This document shows positions 9,635 to 17,874 of a stretch of DNA of 59,021 bases, piece after piece (position 1 is the first letter of the stretch; the number at the start of each line of letters is the position of its first letter). A program made the translations under genes and the position numbers. Under the pieces are notes generated by a model, which was not told the DNA's origin, ran no database searches, and worked only from the letters and a program-made list of their open reading frames with translations. The DNA is from Planctomycetaceae bacterium (GTDB lineage Bacteria; Planctomycetota; Planctomycetia; Planctomycetales; Planctomycetaceae), in assembly GCA_900299185.1 (NCBI GenBank), contig OMIV01000119.1, forward strand, positions 1-59,021. The letters are read 5' to 3'.

Positions 9635-10939
9635 GTGAACACCGAACGCGCAATCGCGGCACTTACGCCGTTGAAGATTCTTATTGTCGCTGAAGAGAAA
9701 TCGACTCTGACAGATGATGTCGGACGCAGCTTTGTCACGGCAGTGCAGCGAGCGTTTCAGGGAGGCATGACGGATGCTCCCGATGGGTCTGAAAAGTACT
9801 ACTCGTTCGGCGATGAACTGGGCGTCGAAGTTCAAACGATCGCATTGGAATCAAAACCGAAAGACAGCGTTGAAGCTGCGTTGGCTGATGAGCGATTAAG
9901 ACCAGAGAGGCTGCTCGCAACTTGTGGGCATATTTTTGTGGTGGCGCTGTTGAAGGGGGCTCCCGCTGAGAACAGTCGGTTTGGCAAGTGGCTCGACTCC
10001 GTGGCCAAATATGCCTTGCGGCCAGACCAAGAGAATCGAATTGGCATGTTGCCGATCGCGATGGACACACAAAGCGAAGAAGTTCGACTGGGACAATTCA
10101 ATGAGTTCCAAAGGTTGCCGATCAACGACCTCGGAGAGCATGCGCTGCGAGCCGGCAACTTGGGACTGCTGACGTTGCAACGCGCTTGGAGCTTACTCAG
10201 CGACGATGCCGACGGTCGCATGAAGCTCTTTATCAGTCATGCGAAGAAGGATGGTGCTGCGATTGCCTTGGCCATGAAGGCACAGATTCAGTCGTTGCGT
10301 TGGCTGCAACCGTTCTACGACGCGTGCGACATCTTGCCGGGAGCGCCGTGGAGACGCGTGCTTAAGAACGGCGTACGCGACTCCGTGATCGTCGTGTTGC
10401 GAACCGACATCTACGAGCAGCGACCGTGGTGCGTGCAAGAGATCCATTGGGCGGAAGAGTTTGGCTGCCCGTCAGTCGTGGTTGACCTGCGGATGGCTTC
10501 GACCATGCCGCGTGAAAGCTTGCCCGTCGCTGGTATGGTCACTGTCACCATTAGCGACGGAAACTTGATGCGCATCCTCAATGCGGCGCTACGCGAGGCG
10601 ATGCGAGTTCAACTCTTTCGGCGGACAATCGACCTGCTGCAGGCAGCTCTGAAGTTGGATGAAGACTGTGTCGTCACTGTGCCTCGACCATCTGTCTCGA
10701 CGATGGGATTGGTCTTTGAGCATTTCATCCAAGCTCAAACAGAGAAGGCTCTGCGTGAAGACGGGGCAGGGGCATCGAACTCTGATGTCGTTCAAAAAGC
10801 CTGCGAACGAGTACTCTGGGTCGTGACTCCCGAGCCGTTTCGCGAGAGCCTCAGAGCACCAGCAGAGCGGCTCGTGAAGTCGTACTTTCCGAATGCCTCG
10901 CTCGTCATTCCTCGCGATATTTCGTTTGTGGATGTCTGA
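9635..10939 (+). CDS. TIR-domain protein, first gene of the TIR-SLOG-kinase trio
   Basis: 434 residues from a GTG start. Residues 1-195 form an alpha/beta region (KILIVAEE; HIFVVALLKG; RIGMLPIAMD) that may be a degenerate Rossmann or TIR-like fold. A clear TIR domain starts at M196 (MKLFISHAKKDG), with FYDACDILPGAPWRRVLKNG in the BB-loop area and W265-C266-V-Q-E269; E269 lines up with the catalytic glutamate of NAD-cleaving TIRs. The last 110 residues (VVTVPRPSVSTMGLVFEHF, then VLWVVTPEPFRES) are not recognised. No signal peptide or membrane segment, so cytosolic. The next two same-strand genes encode a SLOG-like protein and a protein kinase. NAD cleavage is inferred from motifs only; a protein-interaction role is the alternative. 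Confidence 0.75.
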   Translation: MNTERAIAALTPLKILIVAEEKSTLTDDVGRSFVTAVQRAFQGGMTDAPDGSEKYYSFGDELGVEVQTIALESKPKDSVEAALADERLRPERLLATCGHIFVVALLKGAPAENSRFGKWLDSVAKYALRPDQENRIGMLPIAMDTQSEEVRLGQFNEFQRLPINDLGEHALRAGNLGLLTLQRAWSLLSDDADGRMKLFISHAKKDGAAIALAMKAQIQSLRWLQPFYDACDILPGAPWRRVLKNGVRDSVIVVLRTDIYEQRPWCVQEIHWAEEFGCPSVVVDLRMASTMPRESLPVAGMVTVTISDGNLMRILNAALREAMRVQLFRRTIDLLQAALKLDEDCVVTVPRPSVSTMGLVFEHFIQAQTEKALREDGAGASNSDVVQKACERVLWVVTPEPFRESLRAPAERLVKSYFPNASLVIPRDISFVDV

Positions 10940-11076
10940 TCTGGAGTGCGGATTCTTGTGTGACGCTAGGGGCTGTCGCAATTGCGATACTGCTGAACTT
11001 GGCCGCAATTACTCCCGTTCAACAACATCAGCACCGTTTCGAAGCATCGACTTTCAAACCTTGTAGTGAGTCTCTC

Positions 11077-12201
11077 ATGACGACGAATCAATCAACCTCG
11101 CGACCGCTGCAAGGCTTAGTCATTGGTCTTTCGGTTTCGGTATCAGAGAACATCGGGTCGTGGGGTTACACACCGGAAGACGTGAATCGAGTCACGGTGC
11201 GAATGAGCGAAGCTCTGTTGGCCGCCGGGGCTCGATTAATGTTCGGTCACGACTGGCGACCGGATGGAATCATGGACGCTCTGTGCCGACTCGCGGTGCG
11301 ATACCAACCTGCCGGAGAAGTGAATTCATCAGAGCCTCTCATTAGCAGTTTGTTGCCGTGGCCGTTGCAGACGTCGCTCGACCCGACCTTGCGAACGGAG
11401 TTGGAACAGCGGGGAGTTTTGAGGATCGAGTCGATGCCCGCGCCTGCCGGTGACTGGCCGTCGTCAGAAGATCCCACTGCGAAAGCCGTCGCGCTATCCG
11501 AGTTACGTATTGCTCTCGGTGAACGATGTGATGCTCGTATCTGTATTGGCGGCAAAGAGGCGAAGAAGCCGGACGATTCCATTGGCGGGTTCTTTTCTGG
11601 CGTCATTGAAGAGGCTTATCGCACGGTCATGGCTGACAAGCCCGTTTACATCGGGAGTTTTCTTGGCGGGGCCAGCGCCGCAGTGGTGGAGTGCCTGCGT
11701 CGACAAGCGTCTCAGCAAGAGATTGAGGAAGCCTTGAAGGCAGTTTTCCAAGTCGTGCCTTCCAAGAAGAAGCTTTTTGAGCACATGAAGAATCCACTGT
11801 TGAAGCTCACTGAAGTTGCTGCCAACTCAGGGGCTTCGAATCTGTTGTCTGGGATGATGGCCGGAGCAACGGGACTCATGGCTCGCTTCCAGTCGAAAAC
11901 GGCAGCTGAACTTCCCAGCGATCTCTGTTCTGTTTTCGTCAACGATCAACTGAGAAGCCGATCGGGGCTGACGGAAGCGGAGTGGTTTCAACTGCTCACT
12001 GCTCCAGACACCGAGTCGTTTGTGGCGCGAGTGATTCCTGGGTTGCGTCGAGTCGCGGCAAATAAAGGCAGGGGGAGTATCGCTTCGAAACCCGAGACTG
12101 TTGCACCGGCATCGACTGTGGCTTCCGACGTTCCTGAACCTGAGTCTCCAGCAAGTTCAGAAACTAAACCCGCTCGGAAACGATCGAGCCGAAAAACCTG
12201 A
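11077..12201 (+). CDS. SLOG-like Rossmann-fold protein, second gene of the trio
   Basis: About 374 residues. The ATG at 11077 is preferred because residue 13 then opens the first strand; an upstream GTG at 10960 would add 39 poorly conserved-looking residues. Two SLOG hallmarks are visible: GLSVSVSENIGSWGYTPEDV with GARLMFGHDWRPDG (about residues 13-63), and ICIGGKEAKK...GVIEEAYRTVM...PVYIGSFLGGAS (about 154-198). The last resembles the GG...PG..EE...GGA pattern of DprA/LOG-type ligand pockets. A helical middle and a disordered basic tail (KPARKRSSRKT) follow. SLOG domains bind nucleotides or NAD-derived signals, as in Thoeris ThsA, and often pair with TIR proteins. No effector domain such as SIR2 is fused here. 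The exact SLOG subfamily was not determined. Confidence 0.65.
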   Translation: MTTNQSTSRPLQGLVIGLSVSVSENIGSWGYTPEDVNRVTVRMSEALLAAGARLMFGHDWRPDGIMDALCRLAVRYQPAGEVNSSEPLISSLLPWPLQTSLDPTLRTELEQRGVLRIESMPAPAGDWPSSEDPTAKAVALSELRIALGERCDARICIGGKEAKKPDDSIGGFFSGVIEEAYRTVMADKPVYIGSFLGGASAAVVECLRRQASQQEIEEALKAVFQVVPSKKKLFEHMKNPLLKLTEVAANSGASNLLSGMMAGATGLMARFQSKTAAELPSDLCSVFVNDQLRSRSGLTEAEWFQLLTAPDTESFVARVIPGLRRVAANKGRGSIASKPETVAPASTVASDVPEPESPASSETKPARKRSSRKT

Positions 12202-12517
12202 TGTGAAATCGGGATCTTCGAGTAGAGCCAAGCCGCGATGAGAGGTGTCGGTCGCCTTTCGGTTGACTGCTGCCCGTCTCGCAGTGCCGTGTTGGTATCT
12301 TTGCCGCAGGACCTATCCTCTTTAGCAGCTCTCATATGATGGTTGATGCTGGCGACTAATGAAGTCGCGGCGCAGGTCGCGTTTCCGTCGCGTGCGGCAA
12401 TCATCTGTCGGTTTGGATTCTTGCTCGGGTTCAAGAGCGTTATCCTTCGTCCGGTTGTTGCGCTGCCGGGCTAACGTGCGTGGCGCTCCTCCTCACCATT
12501 GCAGAAGTCGTTCAAGG
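12202..12517. other. 316-bp gap between the SLOG-like and kinase genes
   Basis: No convincing gene. The kinase frame can be extended upstream to an ATG at 12359, but that part reads as Arg/Ser/Cys-rich and is not believed. The length leaves room for a separate kinase promoter, so co-regulation of the trio is plausible but not shown. Confidence 0.5.
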
Positions 12518-13621
12518 ATGAATCCGATCTCTCAATTTGTTTCCGACCCTTCGTTGGCATCGACCGTCATGCCTGGCGGTCCGCGAGCTGATCAGTCCGA
12601 TGGTAAGCTCGAGTTCCTGCGGCATACAACTTCAGTCAGTTGGCGTGTTGAATACCAGTTGATGAAGCGGATGGGAGCTGGTGGTCAAGGAGTTGTCTAC
12701 CTGGCCGAAAAGTGCGGCGCCGAAGGACTCGTGCTGCCTGTGTCTTTGAAGTTCTTTTCGCCCGATCGCTACAAAGACTTGACGGCCTACATCGACGACA
12801 TGGGCCGAGTCGCTCGCATCGCCAGCAAGGTGGCGATGATTCAGCAGGACCACATTCTCGACGTGCATAACTTCGTCGACTTTGATGGCATTCGAGTGAT
12901 GGTCATGGAGTGGGTCGACGGTTTCGACCTCGACTATCTCACTGCCGCCAAGACTTTTGCAGGACTCAAAGGCAGCGTGGCTGCGGACCGGTGGGACTAC
13001 CTCAACAACGTCGTGGTGACTTTGGGTAAAGAGAAGTCGCGGTTGCAACCTGGAGTGGCCATCTCTGTGGTTAGCGAGTGTTTGTCGGCTTTGGCTTCAT
13101 TGCATCGCAACGGGATCATTCACGGGGATGTGAAGCCCGCGAACATCATGTTGAAGCGGACGGGCAACGCGAAAATCATCGATATGGGTTCGGCGTGTGA
13201 GAACGACGACCTGCGTGGCCTGCGTCCATTCACTCCGCAGTACGCGGCCCCCGAGGTCTTGGATAAAGGCATCGTTACCCCGCTGTCTGATCTTGCGAGC
13301 TTGGGTTATGTGCTCGTCGAAATGCTTTCGGGACGAGCTCCGTTTGCGGGCATCACCGAGTACGCCGACTTAATTCGCGCGAAGCAGAACTTTGCGACTG
13401 AACTTACCAACTTCTTGCCTGTTGAGATTCAACAGAGCGAGGCTCTGATGGAGTTGGTCAAGGGCTTGGTCTCGCCTGAGCCGGAGATGCGGCGCCGCAT
13501 GGAAGAGGCCGCCGATCAACTGCAGCTTTGTGCCGCCGAGTTTCAGAGGGAGCTTGTCGCGGGCAACCTTTCGAGTCAGTACGACATGGAGATTCGTCTG
13601 TGGCTCAATGATCTCGCTTAG
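12518..13621 (+). CDS. Serine/threonine protein kinase, third gene of the trio
   Basis: About 367 residues, starting at ATG 12518, which has AAGG just upstream. The kinase domain is complete: Gly-rich loop from G53 (GAGGQGVVY), VSLK with K78 as the ATP-binding lysine, catalytic loop H202-G-D204-V-K-P-A-N, D222-M-G in place of DFG, and an APE motif at about E246. The HGD and DMG variants keep the catalytic Asp residues, so activity is expected. There is no membrane segment and no PASTA, TPR or WD sensor domain, which is unusual for planctomycete kinases, and suggests the input comes from a partner protein. The N-terminal 45 residues look disordered. Neighbouring upstream TIR and SLOG genes make it a candidate signalling output. 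The flagellar operon follows after 350 bases. Confidence 0.85.
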   Translation: MNPISQFVSDPSLASTVMPGGPRADQSDGKLEFLRHTTSVSWRVEYQLMKRMGAGGQGVVYLAEKCGAEGLVLPVSLKFFSPDRYKDLTAYIDDMGRVARIASKVAMIQQDHILDVHNFVDFDGIRVMVMEWVDGFDLDYLTAAKTFAGLKGSVAADRWDYLNNVVVTLGKEKSRLQPGVAISVVSECLSALASLHRNGIIHGDVKPANIMLKRTGNAKIIDMGSACENDDLRGLRPFTPQYAAPEVLDKGIVTPLSDLASLGYVLVEMLSGRAPFAGITEYADLIRAKQNFATELTNFLPVEIQQSEALMELVKGLVSPEPEMRRRMEEAADQLQLCAAEFQRELVAGNLSSQYDMEIRLWLNDLA

Positions 13622-13692
13622 AGGGCGAGCAACTTTGAATGAGTGTTGCGTGGCTCGGAGCATTCACTTCGCGACTTGTGATGAAGACCAGC

Positions 13693-13778
13693 GTCTCACA
13701 CAGAAGCGCTGAGATCGCAGTGATGAATGAATTCCGTTTCTTCTCAAGCTTCGCGAACCCCGCGCCTCTGTGTGAGAC
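13693..13778. repeat. CAGAGGCGC-type dispersed inverted repeat, copy 2
   Basis: The outer arms GTCTCACACAGA (from 13693) and its complement (ending 13778) match exactly for 12 bases, then continue imperfectly through AGCGC...TCGC. It lies in the gap between the kinase and flagellar genes. Confidence 0.7.
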
Positions 13779-13973
13779 CTCTTCCAATCGCATAGCCCGA
13801 TCCTCGCCCAATAACGCGCTGAGTGGCCTCTGGAGGTTCCCTGCCGAAAGGCATCTGTCACTGAATTTGGAAATTGGGTTAAAGTCCCGCGCTGGTCTGG
13901 ACTTGGCGAGATGTGGAATCGTTTCGCGCATCGAGTTCGAACCGTTTCAGTGACTCATGAGGAGCACACGGAA

Positions 13974-14648
13974 GTGGCCTCTGACGACGATTTTCTCAAA
14001 GACGACGACATCCAAAAGCTACTCGCAGAAGCGAAGGGTGGCCTCGGCAGTCCTAAGCCTCCCGAGCCGCCTAAGCCTGCTGCTGCTGCGCCATCTGGCG
14101 GGGCGAATTTGCTGGATGCCAACGAGCTGGAAGCATTGCTTTCGGGGGCGAGTACTCCTGCGCCGCCTCCGCCGAAACCGGCAGCTGCGACTGCTGCTCC
14201 GGCTGCCGCACCCAAGCCGGCTGCGAAGCCGGCACCGACCTCGACTTCGAAGCGCGCCACTCAATTGCTCGATCAAGTGGAGAAGGGCATCGATCTCGCC
14301 ATGCGCGAGGAGCGACGAGGTCGCAAGAACGTATCGAGCGATGTCTCCGGTGCGCAGCCGTTTGAGTTCTCTGAGTTTGGGAATTCGGAAAGCGCGTCGC
14401 CTCGCAATTACTCGCTCGGAAAGTTGGATGATGTCGAACTCGACCTACACATCGAACTGGGCCGCGCGGAGTTGATGATCGACGAAGTGCTGTCGCTGCG
14501 CGATGGAGCTGTGGTGCAGCTTGACAAGATGGCCGGTGACCCTGTCGACATTGTCGTCAACGGGCGGTTGATCGCTCGCGGCGAAGTCTTGGTGCTGAAC
14601 GACAACTTTTGTGTGCGCGTCGCTGAGATCGTGACGCCGGATTACTGA
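13974..14648 (+). CDS. fliN: Flagellar motor switch protein FliN
   Basis: About 224 residues. The C-terminal 75 form a SpoA/surface-presentation domain (LDDVELDLHIELGRAELMIDEVL, then GAVVQLDKMAGDPVDIVVNGRLIARGEV), diagnostic of FliN/YscQ, which sits in the C-ring below the export gate. The N-terminus is long and unusual: an acidic start (SDDDFLKDDDIQKLL) followed by a Pro/Ala-rich linker of about 80 residues with two short motifs of the form DIQKLLAEA and ELEALLSGA, which may bind other C-ring proteins. Start choice: GTG at 13974 has GAGGAG nine bases upstream; the ATG at 13911 gives an unlikely 21-residue extension. It heads the export operon fliN-O-P-Q-R-flhB. Confidence 0.85.
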   Translation: MASDDDFLKDDDIQKLLAEAKGGLGSPKPPEPPKPAAAAPSGGANLLDANELEALLSGASTPAPPPPKPAAATAAPAAAPKPAAKPAPTSTSKRATQLLDQVEKGIDLAMREERRGRKNVSSDVSGAQPFEFSEFGNSESASPRNYSLGKLDDVELDLHIELGRAELMIDEVLSLRDGAVVQLDKMAGDPVDIVVNGRLIARGEVLVLNDNFCVRVAEIVTPDY

Positions 14649-14657
14649 TGGCTCGCG

Positions 14658-15431
14658 ATGGAGATCGAGCGTCGGCGAATTTGCTTTATGGTGAGAACTT
14701 TCATGCTGCGAGTACTGCTCTTATTACTGAGCTTCACGCTGATGACTGGCATCGTTGCCGGTGATGAGCCTCGCGCGCGTGTTGGCTCTCAGTCGACTCA
14801 AAGATTCGATCCCGATGAACTGCTGGCTGAGGATGGTCCGCTCAATCTGCCGCCTATCGAAGCTCAACCTGCTCCGCGCACGTCTCGTCACGAACCGATC
14901 CCGTTGACGCGCGATTCGGAATCAGGATCGACCAAAGATGGATCTCGAAGTTCCAACGCGGGACTCGCGATGTCGACGCTGTTCACAGCCTTGACGGTCG
15001 TCGTGTTGCTGATGCTGGGGCTCGCGAAGGTGTTCTCGAAACGCAATCCGTTTCTCGCGCCGGGCATTCCGCGCGAAGCGGTTGATGTGCTGGGACGTCG
15101 AACTGTCGACCCGCGGAGTTCGATCTATGTCGTGCGCGTAGGCGCTAAGGTGCTGTTGCTCGGATCGTCGAGTAACGGGCTGACTTCATTGTCGGAGATC
15201 ACGGATCCCATCGAGGTCGCGACGCTGACCAGTCTGTGCCGAGGCGTCGAAACTGATCGACCAACATTCGGCGTGTGGCTCTTGGGGTTGCTTGGTCGCA
15301 AAGTTCAGCGCGACCCTCGGACGTTTGGCGAACGCTTTGGCGAGAGCTTGTTTCAAGATGCCGAACTGAATGGTCAGCCAATTTCGAGCCTGACAGTGCG
15401 TCCTTCTCGGGAGGGACAGCATGTGGCGTAA
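14658..15431 (+). CDS. fliO: Flagellar biosynthesis protein FliO
   Basis: 257 residues, longer than most FliO. A hydrophobic N-terminal segment (MLRVLLLLLSFTLMTGIVAG) is probably a signal peptide. A polar linker follows, then a membrane helix (AMSTLFTALTVVVLLMLGLA) and the FliO-type cytoplasmic domain with VDVLGRRTVDPRSSIYVVRVGAKVLLLG. FliO is an assembly helper for the FliP core of the flagellar type III export gate. Its identity rests on that domain and on position directly before fliP. The start could also be the Met at 14688 or 14703, nearer the signal peptide. Its stop overlaps fliP by 11 bases, implying translational coupling. Confidence 0.8.
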   Translation: MEIERRRICFMVRTFMLRVLLLLLSFTLMTGIVAGDEPRARVGSQSTQRFDPDELLAEDGPLNLPPIEAQPAPRTSRHEPIPLTRDSESGSTKDGSRSSNAGLAMSTLFTALTVVVLLMLGLAKVFSKRNPFLAPGIPREAVDVLGRRTVDPRSSIYVVRVGAKVLLLGSSSNGLTSLSEITDPIEVATLTSLCRGVETDRPTFGVWLLGLLGRKVQRDPRTFGERFGESLFQDAELNGQPISSLTVRPSREGQHVA

Positions 15432-16380
15432 CGGCATGAGACTCGTGTGCCTGCTGCTCGTTCTTTGGAGTGTGGTGACGCACTCGAATTTGGCAGTCGC
15501 TCAAGATGTGAGAGCAAACAGCGGGCGACCATTCGCTCGGGCTACTGACGAGCCGCGCGCGCCTCAGCAACCCGCTGCAAAGAACTTGGCGAACAACAAA
15601 GTTGAGGCTGTCGACGGTGTTGAAGTCTTGATGCCCGGCGGCATTGATGTCGACAAGATGCTGTCGCCCGGCGGGCTTACTCCGACGTTGAAGATGATGG
15701 TGCTGCTGACGCTGCTGAGCGTGGTGCCATCGATTCTCGTCATGACAACGTGCTTCGTGCGGTTCATCATCGTGTTTGGTCTGCTGAGACAAGCACTGGG
15801 AACTCAGCAACTGCCGCCCAACCAAGTGGTCTCGGCGTTGGCCATGTTCCTGACGTTGTTCGTGATGACTCCGGTGTGGAAGGAGTCTTACCACGAAGGC
15901 ATTGCTCCCTATGTGAATGGGCAACCGATACCGGGCGTTCGAGCTGGCGAAGACCCGTTGCCGAAAGTCTTCGAACACACGTTTGCCCCCATGAAGCGAT
16001 TCATGAGCCAGCAGATTCACAAGTCGGGTGGCGACAGCGTCGTGCATACGCTGATTGATTTTCGTCGGCCTGATCCGAACACGCCCGAAGGCCGACTCTA
16101 TCGACCGCCGGAAAATTACGACGAAGTTGATCCATCGATCATTGTCACGGCCTTCATGTTGAGCGAACTGAAGACCGCCTTCGTGATTGGGTTTCAAATC
16201 TTCTTGCCGTTCTTGGTAATCGACATGGTGGTGTCCATCGTGCTGACCAGCATGGGCATGATGATGTTGCCGCCAACGTTGATCTCTCTGCCGTTCAAGC
16301 TGTTGCTGTTTGTGTTGATCGATGGCTGGACGCTGACTGTGAACATGCTGCTGAAGAGCGTTGACGCGTCATTTGGCTGA
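15421..16380 (+). CDS. fliP: Flagellar biosynthesis protein FliP
   Basis: 319 residues. It has a signal peptide (RLVCLLLVLWSVVTHSNLAVA) and the FliP/MopC core: LKMMVLLTLLSVVPSILVMTTCFVRFIIVFGLLRQALGTQQLPPNQV in the N-terminal membrane pair, and ELKTAFVIGFQIFLPFLVIDMVVSIVLTSMGMMMLPPTLISLPFKL in the C-terminal pair. FliP forms the export-gate pore with FliQ and FliR. Between the two membrane pairs is an extended loop (about residues 155-235), longer than the usual one and rich in charged and Pro residues. The order O-P-Q-R-flhB is the canonical one. Confidence 0.93.
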   Translation: MWRNGMRLVCLLLVLWSVVTHSNLAVAQDVRANSGRPFARATDEPRAPQQPAAKNLANNKVEAVDGVEVLMPGGIDVDKMLSPGGLTPTLKMMVLLTLLSVVPSILVMTTCFVRFIIVFGLLRQALGTQQLPPNQVVSALAMFLTLFVMTPVWKESYHEGIAPYVNGQPIPGVRAGEDPLPKVFEHTFAPMKRFMSQQIHKSGGDSVVHTLIDFRRPDPNTPEGRLYRPPENYDEVDPSIIVTAFMLSELKTAFVIGFQIFLPFLVIDMVVSIVLTSMGMMMLPPTLISLPFKLLLFVLIDGWTLTVNMLLKSVDASFG

Positions 16381-16481
16381 CGTGCCTTTCGGCAAGTCTT
16401 CGTGGTTCAAGTCGCAGCACTGCTCGTCTGATGGAGCAACTCTTAGTGCCGACTGTAGTCGTTGTTGTGGGATAGGTTTTC

Positions 16482-16748
16482 ATGTCGCTTACGGAAGTCA
16501 CAGAACTCACTCGCGCAGCGGTCATGCTGACGATCATGGTCTCGGCACCAATCGTCGGAGTGGCTGTGTTGGTTGGTCTGTTGGTGAGCGTCATGCAAGC
16601 GGTCACTCAGATTCAGGACCAGACCGTCAGCATTGTGCCGAAGATCGTTTTGATGCTGCTGACCATGTTGCTGGTGATGCCGTGGGCTCTGACTCAGATG
16701 ATGCAGTATTCGGTCGAGGTGTTTGGAAACATCACTCACACCATGTGA
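16482..16748 (+). CDS. fliQ: Flagellar biosynthesis protein FliQ
   Basis: 88 residues, the normal FliQ length, with two membrane helices: AAVMLTIMVSAPIVGVAVLVGLLVSVMQA and KIVLMLLTMLLVMPWALTQM. The conserved TQIQDQT segment sits in the loop between them. FliQ is part of the helical export-gate assembly with FliP and FliR. It starts 101 bases after fliP and ends 32 bases before fliR. Confidence 0.92.
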   Translation: MSLTEVTELTRAAVMLTIMVSAPIVGVAVLVGLLVSVMQAVTQIQDQTVSIVPKIVLMLLTMLLVMPWALTQMMQYSVEVFGNITHTM

Positions 16749-16780
16749 GTGCGCGTTCGCGAGACTTCAGGCGCTGATTC

Positions 16781-17770
16781 ATGGCAGACTGGTTCAATCT
16801 TCCGACGTTCGATCAGCTCATCAATTTTGGGTCGCGCCAATTCCTCGATTGGGCAGTCAGCAATTTCTATGTGCTGAGCCTCGTGTTTATTCGCTTCAGC
16901 GGTCTGATGACAACCGGCCCAGTTCTAGGGCAGACGATCGTTCCGTTTCGCGCAAGGTTTGTGCTGATCTTGGCTCTGACAACTGTCGTCGGTCCTTTGA
17001 TGATTAATGGGAGCACTCGGCAGTTCGTTCGCTTCGATCAAGATCTCAACGGTTACTTAACTGCTAATGAAGTTCCTCCGCACTTGATGGGACGGTGGAA
17101 GCGACTGGCCGAAAGGTTTGAGAACTCGGACACGGAAGGCGTGCCGGTGAGTTCCTTTCGAGTGCTGGCCAGTATCCCGAAGCAGTCCTCAGAGCTGGGA
17201 CTGATGGTCGCGAGCGAGTTCGCGTTGGGCATGGCTTTGGGCTTCGGTGCGTTGATCGTGTTATCGGGATTGCAGCTGGGTGGTCAGATCATCGACCAAC
17301 AATTGGGGCTCGAGTTTGGTTCCATCATCAATCCAGAGCTTGGTGGAGCGGCTTCGATTACCAGCAACGCCTTCTTCTTGATCGGTGGATTAGCGGTCTT
17401 GTTGCTGGAACCGATCGGTGGCCACATGCAGTTGTTGCAGACTGTCGTGGAGTCATTTGATGCACTGCCGGTTGGTCATGTCACCTTGCCCGAGACCTTG
17501 CCGCTGCTCTTCAGCGAGCTAGTTCACAAGTCGCTGTTGCTCGGCGTGCAGGTTTCAGCGCCAGTGTTGGCTGCCATGAGTTTGGTATCGGTTTGCATGG
17601 GTTATCTCGGGCATAGCGTGCCTCAATTCAATCAGTTGGTCGTGGGCTTTCCGATGCGAGCAGCCGTGGGATTGATGGTGCTAACTGTGACGTTGTCGGG
17701 ATTGCCACGCTTATTGATCGATGCTGTGCCCGAAGCCATTTGGCAGGTGCAATCTGCAGTCTTGGTTTGA
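16781..17770 (+). CDS. fliR: Flagellar biosynthesis protein FliR with an inserted EF-hand-like loop
   Basis: 329 residues, longer than the usual 260 or so. The FliR fold is clear: NFYVLSLVFIRFSGLMTTGPVLG, then SEFALGMALGFGALIVLSGLQLGGQIIDQQLGLEFGSIINPE, and late helices with LLFSELVHKSLLLGVQVSAPVLAAM. FliR closes the export gate with FliP and FliQ. The odd part is a soluble insertion of about 60 residues after the second membrane segment. It holds a textbook EF-hand Ca-binding loop at residues 86-97, DQDLNGYLTANE, with D1, D3, N5, G6, L8 and E12 all in place. A second degenerate loop (NSDTEGVPVSSF) follows about 30 residues later. By topology of other FliR proteins the loop should face the periplasm or the gate neck; that is inferred. 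Confidence 0.93.
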   Translation: MADWFNLPTFDQLINFGSRQFLDWAVSNFYVLSLVFIRFSGLMTTGPVLGQTIVPFRARFVLILALTTVVGPLMINGSTRQFVRFDQDLNGYLTANEVPPHLMGRWKRLAERFENSDTEGVPVSSFRVLASIPKQSSELGLMVASEFALGMALGFGALIVLSGLQLGGQIIDQQLGLEFGSIINPELGGAASITSNAFFLIGGLAVLLLEPIGGHMQLLQTVVESFDALPVGHVTLPETLPLLFSELVHKSLLLGVQVSAPVLAAMSLVSVCMGYLGHSVPQFNQLVVGFPMRAAVGLMVLTVTLSGLPRLLIDAVPEAIWQVQSAVLV

Positions 17771-17874
17771 GTGTGGAGTAATTCATCCACAGAGCCGCGC
17801 GGCGCGCGGAAGGTCTGATTCACAGTGCGATCAACAAGCAGGTTGTTCGCAGTTTCTTCGAATGATGCGAGCTG

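Noticed and set aside
12359-12517. Kinase start at ATG 12359.
   Set aside because: The extra 53 residues are Arg/Ser/Cys-rich and unlike a folded domain; ATG 12518 has a better ribosome site.
16466-16480. GTGGGATAGGTTTTC before fliQ as a remnant of the palindrome at 2138.
   Set aside because: Only about 10 bases match and no second arm exists nearby.
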